A stretch of 64,000 nucleotides of DNA. Origin: Lachnospiraceae bacterium (lineage in GTDB: Bacteria; Bacillota; Clostridia; Lachnospirales; Lachnospiraceae). Where the stretch lies: assembly GCA_022768465.1 (NCBI GenBank), contig JALELZ010000002.1, positions 1-64,000 on the forward strand, read 5' to 3'. This document shows, piece by piece, positions 33,153 to 42,550 of this stretch. The position numbers and the translations under genes are program-made. Within the stretch, counting starts at the first letter, position 1. Each line of letters opens with the position of its first letter. The notes beneath the pieces were generated by a model. That model made no database searches. It was given only the letters and a program-made list of their open reading frames with translations, and was not told the DNA's origin.

Positions 33153-34094
33153 ATGACTGAAGCATTTGATATATATAAATTCTTATGGTATTTCATGGTT
33201 TATTCGTTTTTAGGCTGGTGTTTAGAGGTCATTTTCTGTGCCGTTACCACCGGCAATGTAGTAAACCGTGGTTTTCTTAACGGTCCGCTTTGTCCTATTT
33301 ACGGATTCGGAATGGTCGCGATCCTGGGATTTTTTGATCATCTTATGCTGGTATTGGGTGCTGAGGGTGAAAGCAATGCCTTTATGCTGTTTTTGGGCGG
33401 AGTGTTTATTACCACAGCAATAGAGCTTTTCGGAGGCTGGGTGCTGGATAAGCTGTTTCATATAAGATGGTGGGACTACAGTGATAAGCCGTTCAACTTT
33501 CATGGATATATTTGTCCTGAATTCAGTTTCTTCTGGGGCATAGGAACGGTTTTTGTTTACAGGATCATTCAGCCTACAGTGGCTGGACTTACAGTTAATC
33601 TTTTTCCAAAGAGTATAGGCATTATCATGCTGATTTGTGCGTATGCGGTGTTTGCAGCTGATCTTGCGGTTACTGTTGCCATTCTTATCGGACTTAATAA
33701 GCGTCTTAAGGAGCTGGATGTTCTCAAAAACGAGATGCGCCGCTTCAGTGACGAACTGAGCGACAGACTCGGAGAACGAGCAATAAAGAATGCCAATAAG
33801 GTGGAACGCTCAAAGGTTCAGGCTGCACTTGCTGCAATGGAGGCTCGTGAAGAAATAAATGAAGATCTTGAATTAAAGAAGCAGGAAGCAATCGTCCGCT
33901 GCAGAGAGCTGCTTGAAAAGAATACAGCAGCCGCAGAAAAATATGAAAAGCTCAGAGAAAAAATTTATCATAACAGAGTGTTCGGTGTATCACGTCTCGT
34001 GAAATCCTTCCCTAAGGCATCACATAGACATTACGGAGAGCTTTTTGATAAGATAAAGGACACAGTTAACAGACATATTGAACAAAGCACGTAA
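33153..34094 (+). CDS. Putative ABC-transporter type IV (CmpB-like) membrane protein
   Basis: A 313-residue protein with about five hydrophobic helices in the first 190 residues and a long charged coiled-coil region (about 190-265). Characteristic stretches are FSFLGWCLEVIFC-like YSFLGWCLEV, RGFLNGPLCPIYGFG and WWDYSDKPFNFHGYICPEFS, which match the ABC_trans_CmpB family of Firmicutes. The molecular role of this family is not known; despite the name there is no ATPase domain. It overlaps transcriptionally with the amidohydrolase gene (gap of one base). Confidence 0.82.
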   Translation: MTEAFDIYKFLWYFMVYSFLGWCLEVIFCAVTTGNVVNRGFLNGPLCPIYGFGMVAILGFFDHLMLVLGAEGESNAFMLFLGGVFITTAIELFGGWVLDKLFHIRWWDYSDKPFNFHGYICPEFSFFWGIGTVFVYRIIQPTVAGLTVNLFPKSIGIIMLICAYAVFAADLAVTVAILIGLNKRLKELDVLKNEMRRFSDELSDRLGERAIKNANKVERSKVQAALAAMEAREEINEDLELKKQEAIVRCRELLEKNTAAAEKYEKLREKIYHNRVFGVSRLVKSFPKASHRHYGELFDKIKDTVNRHIEQST

Positions 34095-34166
34095 TATTTT
34101 TTGTGAAAAAGTAATATTAAACATATAATGTTCATTTTATGTAAAGTGTTTGTTAATGTCTAACCA

Positions 34167-34196
34167 TTGACATAAAATATACCGCTAACATATAAT
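34167..34196 (+). promoter_or_regulatory. Consensus promoter of the pyrimidine operon
   Basis: Perfect TTGACA (34167-34172) and perfect TATAAT (34191-34196) with an 18-base spacer. Start expected near 34203, leaving a leader of about 146 bases. Confidence 0.8.
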
Positions 34197-34215
34197 ATCA
34201 TTCAAGAATTGATTT

Positions 34216-34283
34216 TGTGACTGTCCCCAAAAGGACAGTCACATGTAGCGCTGTAAATTACGATATGCTGTTTTAGTAATCGT
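34216..34283 (+). promoter_or_regulatory. Structured leader of the pyrimidine operon
   Basis: A perfect 11-bp hairpin (TGTGACTGTCC at 34216-34226 with 34233-34243, six-base loop) sits at the very 5' end of the predicted transcript, and a weaker one (TTACGAT with ATCGTAA, about 34257-34281) follows. Neither has a T-run, and I do not see a PyrR-type binding loop. The GACTGTCC palindrome could also be a dispersed repeat element. Confidence 0.45.
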
Positions 34284-34348
34284 AACTAAGGCCTGCATAT
34301 AAAAATCATGACGGTAATATATGTTTTAACGCAAAAGGAGATCAGGCA

Positions 34349-35521
34349 GTGGCAGCATTCGACTCAAACGTATCTGAATATATTATCAATATAGACAATC
34401 ATAAATATTTTAAATTTCCCGGTTTCTGCGATGTACATGTTCACTTTCGCGAGCCGGGTTTTTCATATAAAGAAACGATAGAAACAGGATCAAAAGCAGC
34501 TGCACACGGCGGTTATACGGCAGTCTGCACTATGCCGAACCTTTCTCCGGTTCCGGATAGCTATGAGCATCTTAAGACGCAGCTTGATATAATTGATAAA
34601 AAATCAGTAATAGGGATTTATCCTTATGCGGCAATAACTGTAGGCGAGCTCGGAAAGGAGCTTTCCGACATGGATGCGCTTGCACCTTTTGCAGTAGCAT
34701 TTTCAGATGACGGAAAAGGCGTTCAGTCGGATGATATGATGAGAGAGGCTATGCTTAAGGCAAAGTCAATCGGAAAGATGATAGTCGCTCACTGCGAGGT
34801 CAATGAGCTTTTAAAGGGCGGTTATATCCATGACGGAGCCTATGCCGGAGAGCACGGACATGCAGGCATATGCTCGGAGAGCGAATGGAAGCAGATAGAA
34901 AGAGACATAGAGCTTTCCAGGGAAACAGGCTGTGCATATCACGTTTGTCATATATCCTGCAAGGAGAGCGTAGAGCTTATAAGGAAGGCCAAGGCAGAAG
35001 GGGTTGACATAAGCTGTGAGACAGCACCGCATTATCTTCTGCTTGATGAAAATGATCTTCAGGAAGAGGGCCGCTTCAAGATGAATCCTCCTTTAAGGAG
35101 TACAGAGGACAGACTTGCTCTGATTGAAGGCGTTAAGGACGGAACTATAGATTGTATAGCTACTGATCATGCACCGCACAGTGCTGAGGAAAAATCAAAG
35201 GGCTTAAAGGGCTCGGCTATGGGTATAGTCGGCATAGAAACAGCTTTTCCGCTGTTATATACAGGGCTTGTTAAAAAGGGCATCATAAGCATGGAAAAGC
35301 TTATTGAGCTTATTTGCTATAACCCAAGAAAACGTTTTTCCATACCTGTAGGAGAAGATTACTCAATATGGGATCTTGATGCGGAATACACTATTGATCC
35401 GGCCGAGTTCATTTCCATGGGCAAGGCTACGCCGTTTGAAGGAATGACGGTTTGCGGAAGATGCCTTAAGACAGTACATAACGGAAAAACTGCTTATAAG
35501 GCAGATGATTTCAGGGAGTGA
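34349..35521 (+). CDS. pyrC: Dihydroorotase
   Basis: A 390-residue type I dihydroorotase, which closes N-carbamoyl-aspartate to dihydroorotate. Metal-site features are DVHVHFREPG (HxH and the substrate-binding Arg), a central His pair in VCHIS/AHCEV, and DHAPHSAEEK with the catalytic Asp near residue 275. The start is GTG at 34349 with AAAGGAG eight bases upstream. It is the first gene of the pyrC-K-D-F-E-B-I order, with a consensus promoter and structured leader before it. The carbamoyl phosphate synthase genes are not in the window. Confidence 0.95.
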   Translation: MAAFDSNVSEYIINIDNHKYFKFPGFCDVHVHFREPGFSYKETIETGSKAAAHGGYTAVCTMPNLSPVPDSYEHLKTQLDIIDKKSVIGIYPYAAITVGELGKELSDMDALAPFAVAFSDDGKGVQSDDMMREAMLKAKSIGKMIVAHCEVNELLKGGYIHDGAYAGEHGHAGICSESEWKQIERDIELSRETGCAYHVCHISCKESVELIRKAKAEGVDISCETAPHYLLLDENDLQEEGRFKMNPPLRSTEDRLALIEGVKDGTIDCIATDHAPHSAEEKSKGLKGSAMGIVGIETAFPLLYTGLVKKGIISMEKLIELICYNPRKRFSIPVGEDYSIWDLDAEYTIDPAEFISMGKATPFEGMTVCGRCLKTVHNGKTAYKADDFRE

Positions 35522-35524
35522 TAA

Positions 35525-36295
35525 GTGACTATGAAGGAATGCAGCTTAGAGATAACAAAGCAGAGCCTTATAGCCGATAATGTTTACAGGCTTGAGCTTT
35601 CAGGAGATGTCTCGGAGGTTTCCGTGCCGGGACAGTTTATAAATATTTCGATTGAAGGCTTTTTCTTAAGAAGACCTATATCGGTATGCGATGTATGCCA
35701 TGATGATAACGGCAGCGGAAACGGTACAGTTACTATCCTTTACAAGGCAGTCGGACACGGTACAGATAAGCTTTCGCAGCTTCCTGTCGGCACAAAGCTC
35801 AGTGTGCTCACAGGTCTCGGAAACGGCTTTTATACTAAAGTGTCAGGAAAGCATCCAATACTTATAGGCGGAGGCATTGGCAGTGCACCAATGCTTATGC
35901 TTTCGAAGAAGCTTCTCTCAGAAGGAAAGAAGGTTACTGCCGTATTGGGCTTTAACTCTAAAGGCGATGTTATATTGGAAGAAGAGCTTAAGGCACTCGG
36001 CTCTGACATAGAGGTCATTATAATGACGGCAGACGGAAGCTGCGGCAGAAAGGGTATGGTCACTGATGCAGTTAGGGAAACAGACTGTACTTACTTCTAT
36101 GCCTGCGGACCTATGCCTATGCTTAAGGCAGTTTACAGAGAGACAAAGATTGACGGAGAGTTAAGCTTTGAGGAACGCATGGGCTGCGGTTTCGGAGCCT
36201 GTGTTGGCTGCTCTATGGAGACTGCCTCCGGAGTTAAAAGAGTCTGTAAAGACGGCCCTGTATTCAAGAAGGGAGATATATTATGGAAAGATTAA
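35525..36295 (+). CDS. pyrK: Dihydroorotate dehydrogenase electron-transfer subunit
   Basis: A 256-residue FAD/2Fe-2S protein that passes electrons from PyrDB to NAD. Features are RRPISVCD (FAD-binding), a GGGIGSAPM pyridine-nucleotide motif, and a C-terminal cysteine cluster CGFGACVGC followed by a later Cys, ligating the 2Fe-2S centre. It starts four bases after the pyrC stop; GTG 35525 and ATG 35531 are both possible, with AGGGAG in between the stop and the starts. It overlaps pyrD by 13 bases, which ties the two subunits together. Confidence 0.94.
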   Translation: MTMKECSLEITKQSLIADNVYRLELSGDVSEVSVPGQFINISIEGFFLRRPISVCDVCHDDNGSGNGTVTILYKAVGHGTDKLSQLPVGTKLSVLTGLGNGFYTKVSGKHPILIGGGIGSAPMLMLSKKLLSEGKKVTAVLGFNSKGDVILEEELKALGSDIEVIIMTADGSCGRKGMVTDAVRETDCTYFYACGPMPMLKAVYRETKIDGELSFEERMGCGFGACVGCSMETASGVKRVCKDGPVFKKGDILWKD

Positions 36296-37194
36296 AGACC
36301 TCCCTTTGCGGGATAGAGCTGGATAATCCTATCATACCGGCGAGCGGCACCTTCGGCTATGGCTATGAGTTTGCAGAGCTTTATGATATCAATATTTTAG
36401 GCAGCTTTTCATTTAAAGGAACCACCAAAGAGCCGCGATACGGTAATCCTACACCGCGTATAGCAGAGTGCGCCTCAGGTATGCTTAATTCTGTCGGACT
36501 TCAGAACCCTGGAGTTGATAAGGTAATAAGTGAGGAACTCCCAAAGCTTAAAAAATGCTTCCATAAGCCTGTTATGGCAAATGTCAGCGGCTTTTCTGAG
36601 GATGAGTATGCATATGTGGTCGAAAGACTTAATCAATGTCCTGAAATAGGCTGGTTTGAGGTCAATATCAGCTGCCCTAATGTTCACGGCGGCGGAATGG
36701 GCTTCGGAACCGATCCGGGCATGGCTGCAACTGTTACAAAGAGAGTTAAAGCGGTTACCGATAAGCCTGTGATCATGAAGCTTACACCGAATGTTACAGA
36801 TGTAACTGAGATAGCAAAGGCTTGTGAAGCTGCGGGAGCAGACGGTATAAGCCTTATAAATACACTTATGGGTATGCGCATTAACTTAAGAACAGGCAAG
36901 CCGATACTTAAAAATCAGACAGGCGGAATGAGCGGCCCTGCAGTATTTCCTGTAGCACTCAGGATGGTATGGCAGACAGCAAAGGCTGTTAATGTACCTG
37001 TTGTTGGACTCGGAGGAATATCAAGTGCTGAGGATGTTATTGAAATGATGATGGCAGGGGCATCTGCTGTCGAAATCGGTGCGATGAATCTTAAGGAGCC
37101 TTATATCTCCAGAGATATTATAAATGAGCTTCCTGAGGTTATGGATAAATACGGCATCAAGAAGCTTAGGGATATTATCGGATCGGCACTCTGA
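36283..37194 (+). CDS. pyrD: Dihydroorotate dehydrogenase, class 1B catalytic subunit
   Basis: A 303-residue FMN enzyme of class 1B. The catalytic Cys is C131 in NISCPN, which defines class 1 enzymes. The FMN phosphate site lies in VVGLGGISS and the GAMNL end. With PyrK it oxidises dihydroorotate using NAD+. The start is inside the end of pyrK (13-base overlap) with GGGAGA upstream. Length and motifs are complete. Confidence 0.95.
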   Translation: MERLKTSLCGIELDNPIIPASGTFGYGYEFAELYDINILGSFSFKGTTKEPRYGNPTPRIAECASGMLNSVGLQNPGVDKVISEELPKLKKCFHKPVMANVSGFSEDEYAYVVERLNQCPEIGWFEVNISCPNVHGGGMGFGTDPGMAATVTKRVKAVTDKPVIMKLTPNVTDVTEIAKACEAAGADGISLINTLMGMRINLRTGKPILKNQTGGMSGPAVFPVALRMVWQTAKAVNVPVVGLGGISSAEDVIEMMMAGASAVEIGAMNLKEPYISRDIINELPEVMDKYGIKKLRDIIGSAL

Positions 37195-37258
37195 TAAGGC
37201 TCATTTTACAGTTCGTTATATAAAATATCAATTTATAATATATTGTCACGGAGGGTTC

Positions 37259-37960
37259 ATGAATAAGAGAGACGTAATTATTGCCTGTGATTTTGCGGGC
37301 GCGGCAGAGACATTTGAATTTCTTGATAAATTCACTGAGGAGAAACCGTTTGTTAAGATAGGCATGGAGCTTTTCTATTCAGAAGGACCGCAGATAGTAA
37401 GGGAGATAAAGGCAAGAGGGCATAAGGTGTTTTTAGATCTCAAGCTTCATGACATTCCGAATACAGTAAAAAAGGCCATGTCTGTGCTGTCAGGTCTTGA
37501 TGTGGATATTGTAAATGTTCATGCAGCCGGAACTATAGCCATGATGGAGGCGGCTATAGAGGGACTCACAAGAGCGGACGGAACAAGACCGCTGCTTATC
37601 GCTGTTACACAGCTTACAAGCACAGATCAGCAGAGAATGGAAGATGATCTTCTGATAAAGGAACCTATCGACAAGGTAGTAATGCATTATGCTGAAAATG
37701 CAAAGAAGGCAGGACTTGACGGAGTAGTATGCTCACCGCTTGAGGCTGAAGCTGTGCATAAGCATTGCGGCGATGACTTCCTTACTGTTACTCCGGGTAT
37801 CAGATTTGCTGACGGAGATAAGGGCGATCAGAAGAGAGTTATGACTCCTGCAGCAGCTAAGGAGGCCGGCTCAGACCTTATCGTAGTAGGAAGACCTATT
37901 ACAAAGGCAGAGGATCCTGTTGCGGCATACAGACGCTGTGTGAAGGAATTTTTAGGTTAA
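37259..37960 (+). CDS. pyrF: Orotidine 5'-phosphate decarboxylase
   Basis: A 233-residue decarboxylase that makes UMP from OMP. The catalytic array DLKLHDIPNT (Asp-Lys-x-x-Asp) is clear near residue 60. A final phosphate-binding VVGRPIT motif is present. The start is ATG 37259 with CGGAGGG just upstream; the longer frame reaching to 37124 is a non-coding extension that overlaps pyrD. It follows pyrD after 64 bases in the same operon. Confidence 0.95.
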   Translation: MNKRDVIIACDFAGAAETFEFLDKFTEEKPFVKIGMELFYSEGPQIVREIKARGHKVFLDLKLHDIPNTVKKAMSVLSGLDVDIVNVHAAGTIAMMEAAIEGLTRADGTRPLLIAVTQLTSTDQQRMEDDLLIKEPIDKVVMHYAENAKKAGLDGVVCSPLEAEAVHKHCGDDFLTVTPGIRFADGDKGDQKRVMTPAAAKEAGSDLIVVGRPITKAEDPVAAYRRCVKEFLG

Positions 37961-37984
37961 AAATGTTTACATAAGGAGGGTAGT

Positions 37985-38629
37985 ATGGATACACAGAGAC
38001 TTATTGCAAAGGATCTTTTAAGTATAGGAGCAGTATTCTTAAAGCCGGATGATCCGTTCACATGGGCTTCGGGCATTAAGAGCCCTGTTTATACAGACAA
38101 CAGGCTTACACTCACGGCACCTGAGGTAAGAACACATATAGAAAACGGACTTGCTGAGCTTATCAGAGAGCATTTTCCTGAGGCAGAGGTGCTTATGGGA
38201 ACTTCTACAGCAGGTATTGCTCATGCGGCTATTACAGGTCATATAATGAATATGCCTATGGGCTATGTAAGAGGCGGAGCTAAGGACCATGGCCGCAAGA
38301 GCCAGATCGAGGGACGTCTTGAAAAGGGAGAAAAGGTCGTAGTTGTAGAGGATCTTATCTCAACAGGCGGAAGCTGCATAGAGGTAGTTGATGTGCTCAG
38401 AAATGCCGGTGCAGATGTATTAGGCATAGTAAGCATTTTCACCTACGGAATGAAAAAGAGTATCGATAAGCTTGCAGAAGCAGATGTTGTAAATTATTCA
38501 CTTACTAATTTCGACATTGTTACTGAGGTTGCAGCAGAAGAGGGTTATATCTCCAAGGATGACATTGCAAGACTCAAGAAGTTCAGAGATGATCCGTCTG
38601 ATGAAAGCTGGATAACACATAAGGCATAA
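37985..38629 (+). CDS. pyrE: Orotate phosphoribosyltransferase
   Basis: A 214-residue PRTase that joins orotate and PRPP to OMP. The PRPP-binding motif is [14 protein letters not shown] near residue 120, and the flexible-loop stretch [12 protein letters not shown] carries the expected basic residues. The ribosome site AAGGAGG precedes ATG. Position right after pyrF is typical of this operon. Confidence 0.95.
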   Translation: MDTQRLIAKDLLSIGAVFLKPDDPFTWASGIKSPVYTDNRLTLTAPEVRTHIENGLAELIREHFPEAEVLMGTSTAGIAHAAITGHIMNMPMGYVRGGAKDHGRKSQIEGRLEKGEKVVVVEDLISTGGSCIEVVDVLRNAGADVLGIVSIFTYGMKKSIDKLAEADVVNYSLTNFDIVTEVAAEEGYISKDDIARLKKFRDDPSDESWITHKA

Positions 38630-38701
38630 TTTATCAGGCTATAGGCAGACCTTATTATTTAAGGTCTGCATTATATAAAAGTTTATTTTAACGGAGGCAG
38701 C

Positions 38702-39625
38702 ATGAGAAGTCTGAATAACATTTTGGAACTTTCCGTAGAGGAAATAGACGAGCTTATAAAAACAGCTCTGGATATCATTGAAAATCCGGGCAGCTACAGC
38801 GAGATATGCAAGGGCAAAAAGCTTGCAACACTTTTCTTTGAGCCATCTACCCGAACAAGACTGAGCTTTGAAGCGGCAATGATGGAATTAGGAGGAAACG
38901 TTTTAGGATTTTCTGAAGCAACAAGCTCATCGGCATCAAAGGGAGAGAGCGTTGCGGATACATCAAGAGTAGTAAGCTGCTATGCCGATATTATCGCTAT
39001 GAGACATCCTAAAGAGGGTGCGCCTTATGTAGCATCTCTTAATGCGACCGTACCTGTTATAAATGCCGGAGACGGAGGACACAACCATCCGACTCAGACA
39101 CTTGCCGATCTTCTTACCATTTACAGAGAAAGAGGAACCCTTAATAACATGACTGTAGGTTTCTGCGGAGACCTTAAGTTCGGAAGAACAGTACATTCAC
39201 TTATTCAGGCTCTGTCACGTTATACTGGCATCAAGGTAGTGCTTATATCACCTGAGGAGCTGAAGCTTCCGAGCTATGTTAAGAAGGATACTCTTAGTGC
39301 CAACAATATCCCTTATGAGCAGACGAATGATCTTGAATCAGCTATATCACAGCTTGATATCCTCTATATGACAAGAGTTCAGAAGGAACGTTTCTTCAAC
39401 GAAGAGGATTATTTAAGACTGAAGGACAGCTATATTCTTGATCCGGATAAGCTTGTAACTGCCAAGAAGGATCTTGTTATCATGCATCCGCTTCCGAGAG
39501 TTAATGAGATAAGCGTAGCTGTAGATGCTGATCCGAGAGCTCATTATTTTGATCAGGTGCTGAACGGAAAATATATGCGTATGGCACTTATCCTTATGCT
39601 GCTCGGACTTAATAGGGAGGTATAA
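38702..39625 (+). CDS. pyrB: Aspartate carbamoyltransferase catalytic subunit
   Basis: A 307-residue transcarbamoylase, the first committed enzyme of UMP synthesis. Carbamoyl phosphate is bound by [11 protein letters not shown] (STRTR at 49-53), with the aspartate-site loop SSSASKGES and a late MHPLPR motif. It is followed five bases later by the regulatory subunit gene pyrI, so the product is probably the class B (PyrBI) holoenzyme with allosteric control by nucleotides. The ribosome site is CGGAGG. Confidence 0.95.
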   Translation: MRSLNNILELSVEEIDELIKTALDIIENPGSYSEICKGKKLATLFFEPSTRTRLSFEAAMMELGGNVLGFSEATSSSASKGESVADTSRVVSCYADIIAMRHPKEGAPYVASLNATVPVINAGDGGHNHPTQTLADLLTIYRERGTLNNMTVGFCGDLKFGRTVHSLIQALSRYTGIKVVLISPEELKLPSYVKKDTLSANNIPYEQTNDLESAISQLDILYMTRVQKERFFNEEDYLRLKDSYILDPDKLVTAKKDLVIMHPLPRVNEISVAVDADPRAHYFDQVLNGKYMRMALILMLLGLNREV

Positions 39626-39629
39626 GAGC

Positions 39630-40049
39630 ATGAGAGTTGACGGAATTCAGAACGGAATAGTTATCGACCATATCACAGCCGGAAAGGGAATGAAGATATA
39701 TGATCTTCTCGGCCTTAAGGATAAGGAATACTCGGTTGCACTTATGATAAATGTAGTCAGCAATAAGATGGGCAGAAAGGACATCATTAAGATTGATTCC
39801 GTAATGCCTATTGACTATGATGTTATCGGATATGTTGATCCGGGTGCTACTGTTAATACTATTAAGGACGGCAAGCTTGTTGATAAGGCAGCTCTTAAGC
39901 TTCCTAAAAAGCTTGTAAATGTTATAAGATGCAAGAACCCTCGCTGTATAAGCAGTCAGGAGCAGGAGCTCGATCAGATATTCAAGCTCACAGATGAAGG
40001 ACAGCAGATTTACAGATGCATCTACTGTGAAACAGCTGCTAAACAATAA
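39630..40049 (+). CDS. pyrI: Aspartate carbamoyltransferase regulatory subunit
   Basis: A 139-residue regulatory chain. The C-terminal zinc site has four cysteines: CKNPRC and later CIYC, which contact PyrB. The N-terminal domain shows the nucleotide-binding fold (DGIQNGIVIDHITAGKG). It gives feedback control by CTP/UTP and activation by ATP in characterised enzymes. It starts four bases after pyrB with GGGAGG in the end of pyrB. Confidence 0.94.
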   Translation: MRVDGIQNGIVIDHITAGKGMKIYDLLGLKDKEYSVALMINVVSNKMGRKDIIKIDSVMPIDYDVIGYVDPGATVNTIKDGKLVDKAALKLPKKLVNVIRCKNPRCISSQEQELDQIFKLTDEGQQIYRCIYCETAAKQ

Positions 40050-40078
40050 AAATTAAATATGACATAGCTCATCACCGG

Positions 40079-40135
40079 ATTCTCGATAGATTTTAAGATG
40101 TATAATGAACAAATGCATTTTAATCTGTCGGGAAT
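40079..40135 (+). other. Long imperfect hairpin between pyrI and purE
   Basis: Arms 40079-40103 and 40113-40135 pair over about 20 bases with a two-base bulge and several G-U pairs. There is no T-run. It separates the pyrimidine and purine gene groups and could be a weak terminator, a processing site or a regulatory leader of the pur genes. No known purine riboswitch core was recognised. Confidence 0.5.
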
Positions 40136-40197
40136 TTAGTGATTGCAGAATTTATGATATTATTTAGATTAAAGATTTAAGGTTAATGGTGAACAAT

Positions 40198-40689
40198 ATG
40201 AAAAAAATCGGAATCGTAATGGGAAGTGACAGTGATCTTCCTGTAATACAGAAGGCAGTAGACGTTTTAAAGGAGCTTGAGATCCCATATGAGGTGCATA
40301 TTTATTCAGCTCACAGAACTCCTGAGGAGGCAAGAGCCTTTGCAGTGGGAGCAAGAGAGGCAGACTTCGGAGTGCTTATTGCAGCAGCCGGAATGGCAGC
40401 ACATCTTGCAGGCGCAATAGCAGCAAATACAACACTTCCGGTTATCGGAATTCCATGCAAGGGACCGGTTTTTGACGGTATGGATGCGCTTCTTTCAACA
40501 GTACAGATGCCTACAGGCATTCCTGTAGCAACTGTGGCAGTAAATGCCGGCGGAAATGCCGCACTTCTTGCTGCACAGATACTTGCTGTTGCAGATGAAG
40601 ATATCAGAAAGAAGCTTGATTCAAAGAGAGCAGCTGATGCCAAAAAGGTTCTTGAAAAAGATGCCGGTGTTATGGAGAAACTTTCCTGA
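40198..40689 (+). CDS. purE: N5-carboxyaminoimidazole ribonucleotide mutase (PurE)
   Basis: A 163-residue class PurE protein. The signature MGSDSDLPV near the N-terminus and SAHRTPE are the phosphate-binding and catalytic motifs. It converts N5-CAIR to CAIR (class I) or uses CO2 and AIR directly (class II); no purK is present next to it, so the class cannot be settled by context. I prefer ATG 40198 with GGTGA upstream; an in-frame ATG at 40186 would add four residues. It is the first purine gene after the pyr block. Confidence 0.93.
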   Translation: MKKIGIVMGSDSDLPVIQKAVDVLKELEIPYEVHIYSAHRTPEEARAFAVGAREADFGVLIAAAGMAAHLAGAIAANTTLPVIGIPCKGPVFDGMDALLSTVQMPTGIPVATVAVNAGGNAALLAAQILAVADEDIRKKLDSKRAADAKKVLEKDAGVMEKLS

Positions 40690-40757
40690 TAGTTCTTCTT
40701 TAATTAAGCATTTTAAGTTATAATTATTTTTTAAACTATAAAAGACGGGGTGGAGCT

Positions 40758-41792
40758 ATGAGTAAATCACATTCAGAGTCATACGCAGCTGCGGGTGTCA
40801 ATATTGAAGCCGGTTATGAAGGCGTAAAGCTTATGAAAAAGCATGTCGAGAGAACCTTTATCGACGGAGTAGTTTCTGACATAGGAGGCTTCGGCGGCCT
40901 TTTTATGCCTGATATCAGCGGCATGGAGCAGCCTGTGCTTGTTTCCGGAACAGACGGAGTAGGCACAAAGCAGCGTATTGCACAGCTCATGGATAAGCAT
41001 GACACAATTGGTATCGATTGTGTTGCCATGTGTGTAAACGATGTTATCTGCTGCGGAGCAAAGCCTCTGTTTTTCCTTGATTATATTGCTATAGGCAAAA
41101 ATGATCCTAAAAAGGTCGAGAAGCTTGTTGTAGGTGTTGCAGAGGGCTGCGTGCAGACAGGCTGTGCGCTTATAGGTGGAGAAACTGCAGAGCATCCGGG
41201 TGTTATGCCGGCTGATGACTACGATCTTGCAGGCTTTACAGTAGGCATCGTGGACAAGAAGAAGATCATTGATAATAAGCGCATGAAGAAGGGCGATGTT
41301 GTTATCGCACTCAAATCAAGCGGTATTCATTCTAACGGCTATTCTCTTGTCAGAAAGGTATTTGACATTGAACATACAGATCTCGGAAAGCATTATGATG
41401 AGCTTGGCATGAGCCTTGGTGAGGCACTTTTAGTTCCGACAAAGATATATGTTAAGTCTGTGCTTAAGGCTATTGAAGGCTGTGACATTCACGGCATCAG
41501 CCACATCACAGGCGGCGGCTTCTATGAGAATATCCCTCGTGCTATTCCTGACGGACTCTGCGCTAATATAGATAAGTCAAAAATTGAAATACCTGCTATC
41601 TTCAGCCTTTTACAGAAGACAGGCAATGTTCCTGAGCGTGACATGTTCAACACCTACAACATGGGTGTAGGAATGAGCGTTATAGTTGAGGCTTCTGATG
41701 CTGATAAGTGCATTGAGATCCTTAACAATGCAGGTGAAAAGGCATATGTCATCGGAGAGATCGAAGAGGGCGATGACAAGATCAAGATCTGA
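40758..41792 (+). CDS. purM: Phosphoribosylformylglycinamidine cyclo-ligase
   Basis: A 344-residue AIR synthase, ATP-dependent. Diagnostic stretches are the N-terminal [22 protein letters not shown] and [11 protein letters not shown], then GGETAEHPG and a late [13 protein letters not shown]. Complete length. The ribosome site is GGGGTGGAG. It is followed 16 bases later by purN, giving the two enzymes on both sides of FGAM synthesis. Confidence 0.95.
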   Translation: MSKSHSESYAAAGVNIEAGYEGVKLMKKHVERTFIDGVVSDIGGFGGLFMPDISGMEQPVLVSGTDGVGTKQRIAQLMDKHDTIGIDCVAMCVNDVICCGAKPLFFLDYIAIGKNDPKKVEKLVVGVAEGCVQTGCALIGGETAEHPGVMPADDYDLAGFTVGIVDKKKIIDNKRMKKGDVVIALKSSGIHSNGYSLVRKVFDIEHTDLGKHYDELGMSLGEALLVPTKIYVKSVLKAIEGCDIHGISHITGGGFYENIPRAIPDGLCANIDKSKIEIPAIFSLLQKTGNVPERDMFNTYNMGVGMSVIVEASDADKCIEILNNAGEKAYVIGEIEEGDDKIKI

Positions 41793-41808
41793 AGAGGAAG
41801 CAGCGCAA

Positions 41809-42435
41809 ATGGCAGGCATGGAAGCAAATAATAAAAGAAAAGCAAACATCGCAGTATTGGTTTCCGGAGGGGGGACCAATCTGCAGGCACTTATAGATGC
41901 TGAGCATTCAGGCATTATCAAAAGCGGCAGCATTAAGCTGGTAGTCTCCAACAACCGCAATGCCTATGCACTTGAAAGAGCTGCAAAGGCCGGTATAGCA
42001 TCCGAGACTGTAATCAGAAAGGAATGCGGCAGTGCTGAGGCTTTTGAGGATAAGCTTATAGAAGTTCTTGATGCGGCTGATATCGACATGATCGTGCTGG
42101 CTGGCTTTATGAGTATATTAGGGCCTAAGTTTATAGATCATTTCAGAGACCGCATTATAAACGTTCATCCTTCGCTTATTCCTTCCTTCTGCGGACAGGG
42201 ATTTTACGGACTTAAAGTCCATGAGGCAGCTTTGTCATACGGAGTAAAGGTAACCGGCGCAACTGTTCATTTTGTCAATGAGATACCTGACGGAGGAAAG
42301 ATCATTCTGCAGAAGGCTGTAGACGTAATGGATGGGGATACCCCTGAAGTACTTCAGAAACGAGTAATGGAGCAGGCTGAGTGGATCATACTTCCTAAGG
42401 CTGCGGAGCTTGTTGCGGCTTCCATAACAGGCTGA
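41809..42435 (+). CDS. purN: Phosphoribosylglycinamide formyltransferase
   Basis: A 208-residue GAR transformylase that uses 10-formyl-tetrahydrofolate. The signature GGGTNLQAL near the N-terminus and the catalytic region NVHPSLIPSF with later GATVHFVNE (His and Asp of the active site follow the family) are present. The start ATG 41809 (or 41818) follows AGAGGAAG just after purM; the frame extends back to 41686 inside purM, but that part is not a credible start. Confidence 0.93.
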   Translation: MAGMEANNKRKANIAVLVSGGGTNLQALIDAEHSGIIKSGSIKLVVSNNRNAYALERAAKAGIASETVIRKECGSAEAFEDKLIEVLDAADIDMIVLAGFMSILGPKFIDHFRDRIINVHPSLIPSFCGQGFYGLKVHEAALSYGVKVTGATVHFVNEIPDGGKIILQKAVDVMDGDTPEVLQKRVMEQAEWIILPKAAELVAASITG

Positions 42436-42550
42436 GTATATATTTGTAACAGTAATTAAATATACACGATCTGCTGATCGAGAAATTGTCGCAGATACAA
42501 GAGGCTTTGTGCGTTGTTGTATCATGCTTTAATCAATAACGGGAGAAAAT

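Noticed and set aside
34203..34348. PyrR attenuator
   Set aside because: No PyrR-binding loop and no T-run terminator are visible, and pyrR is not in the window.
39609..40046. A 145-codon minus-strand frame covering pyrI
   Set aside because: Antisense shadow of a clear gene with intact zinc motifs.
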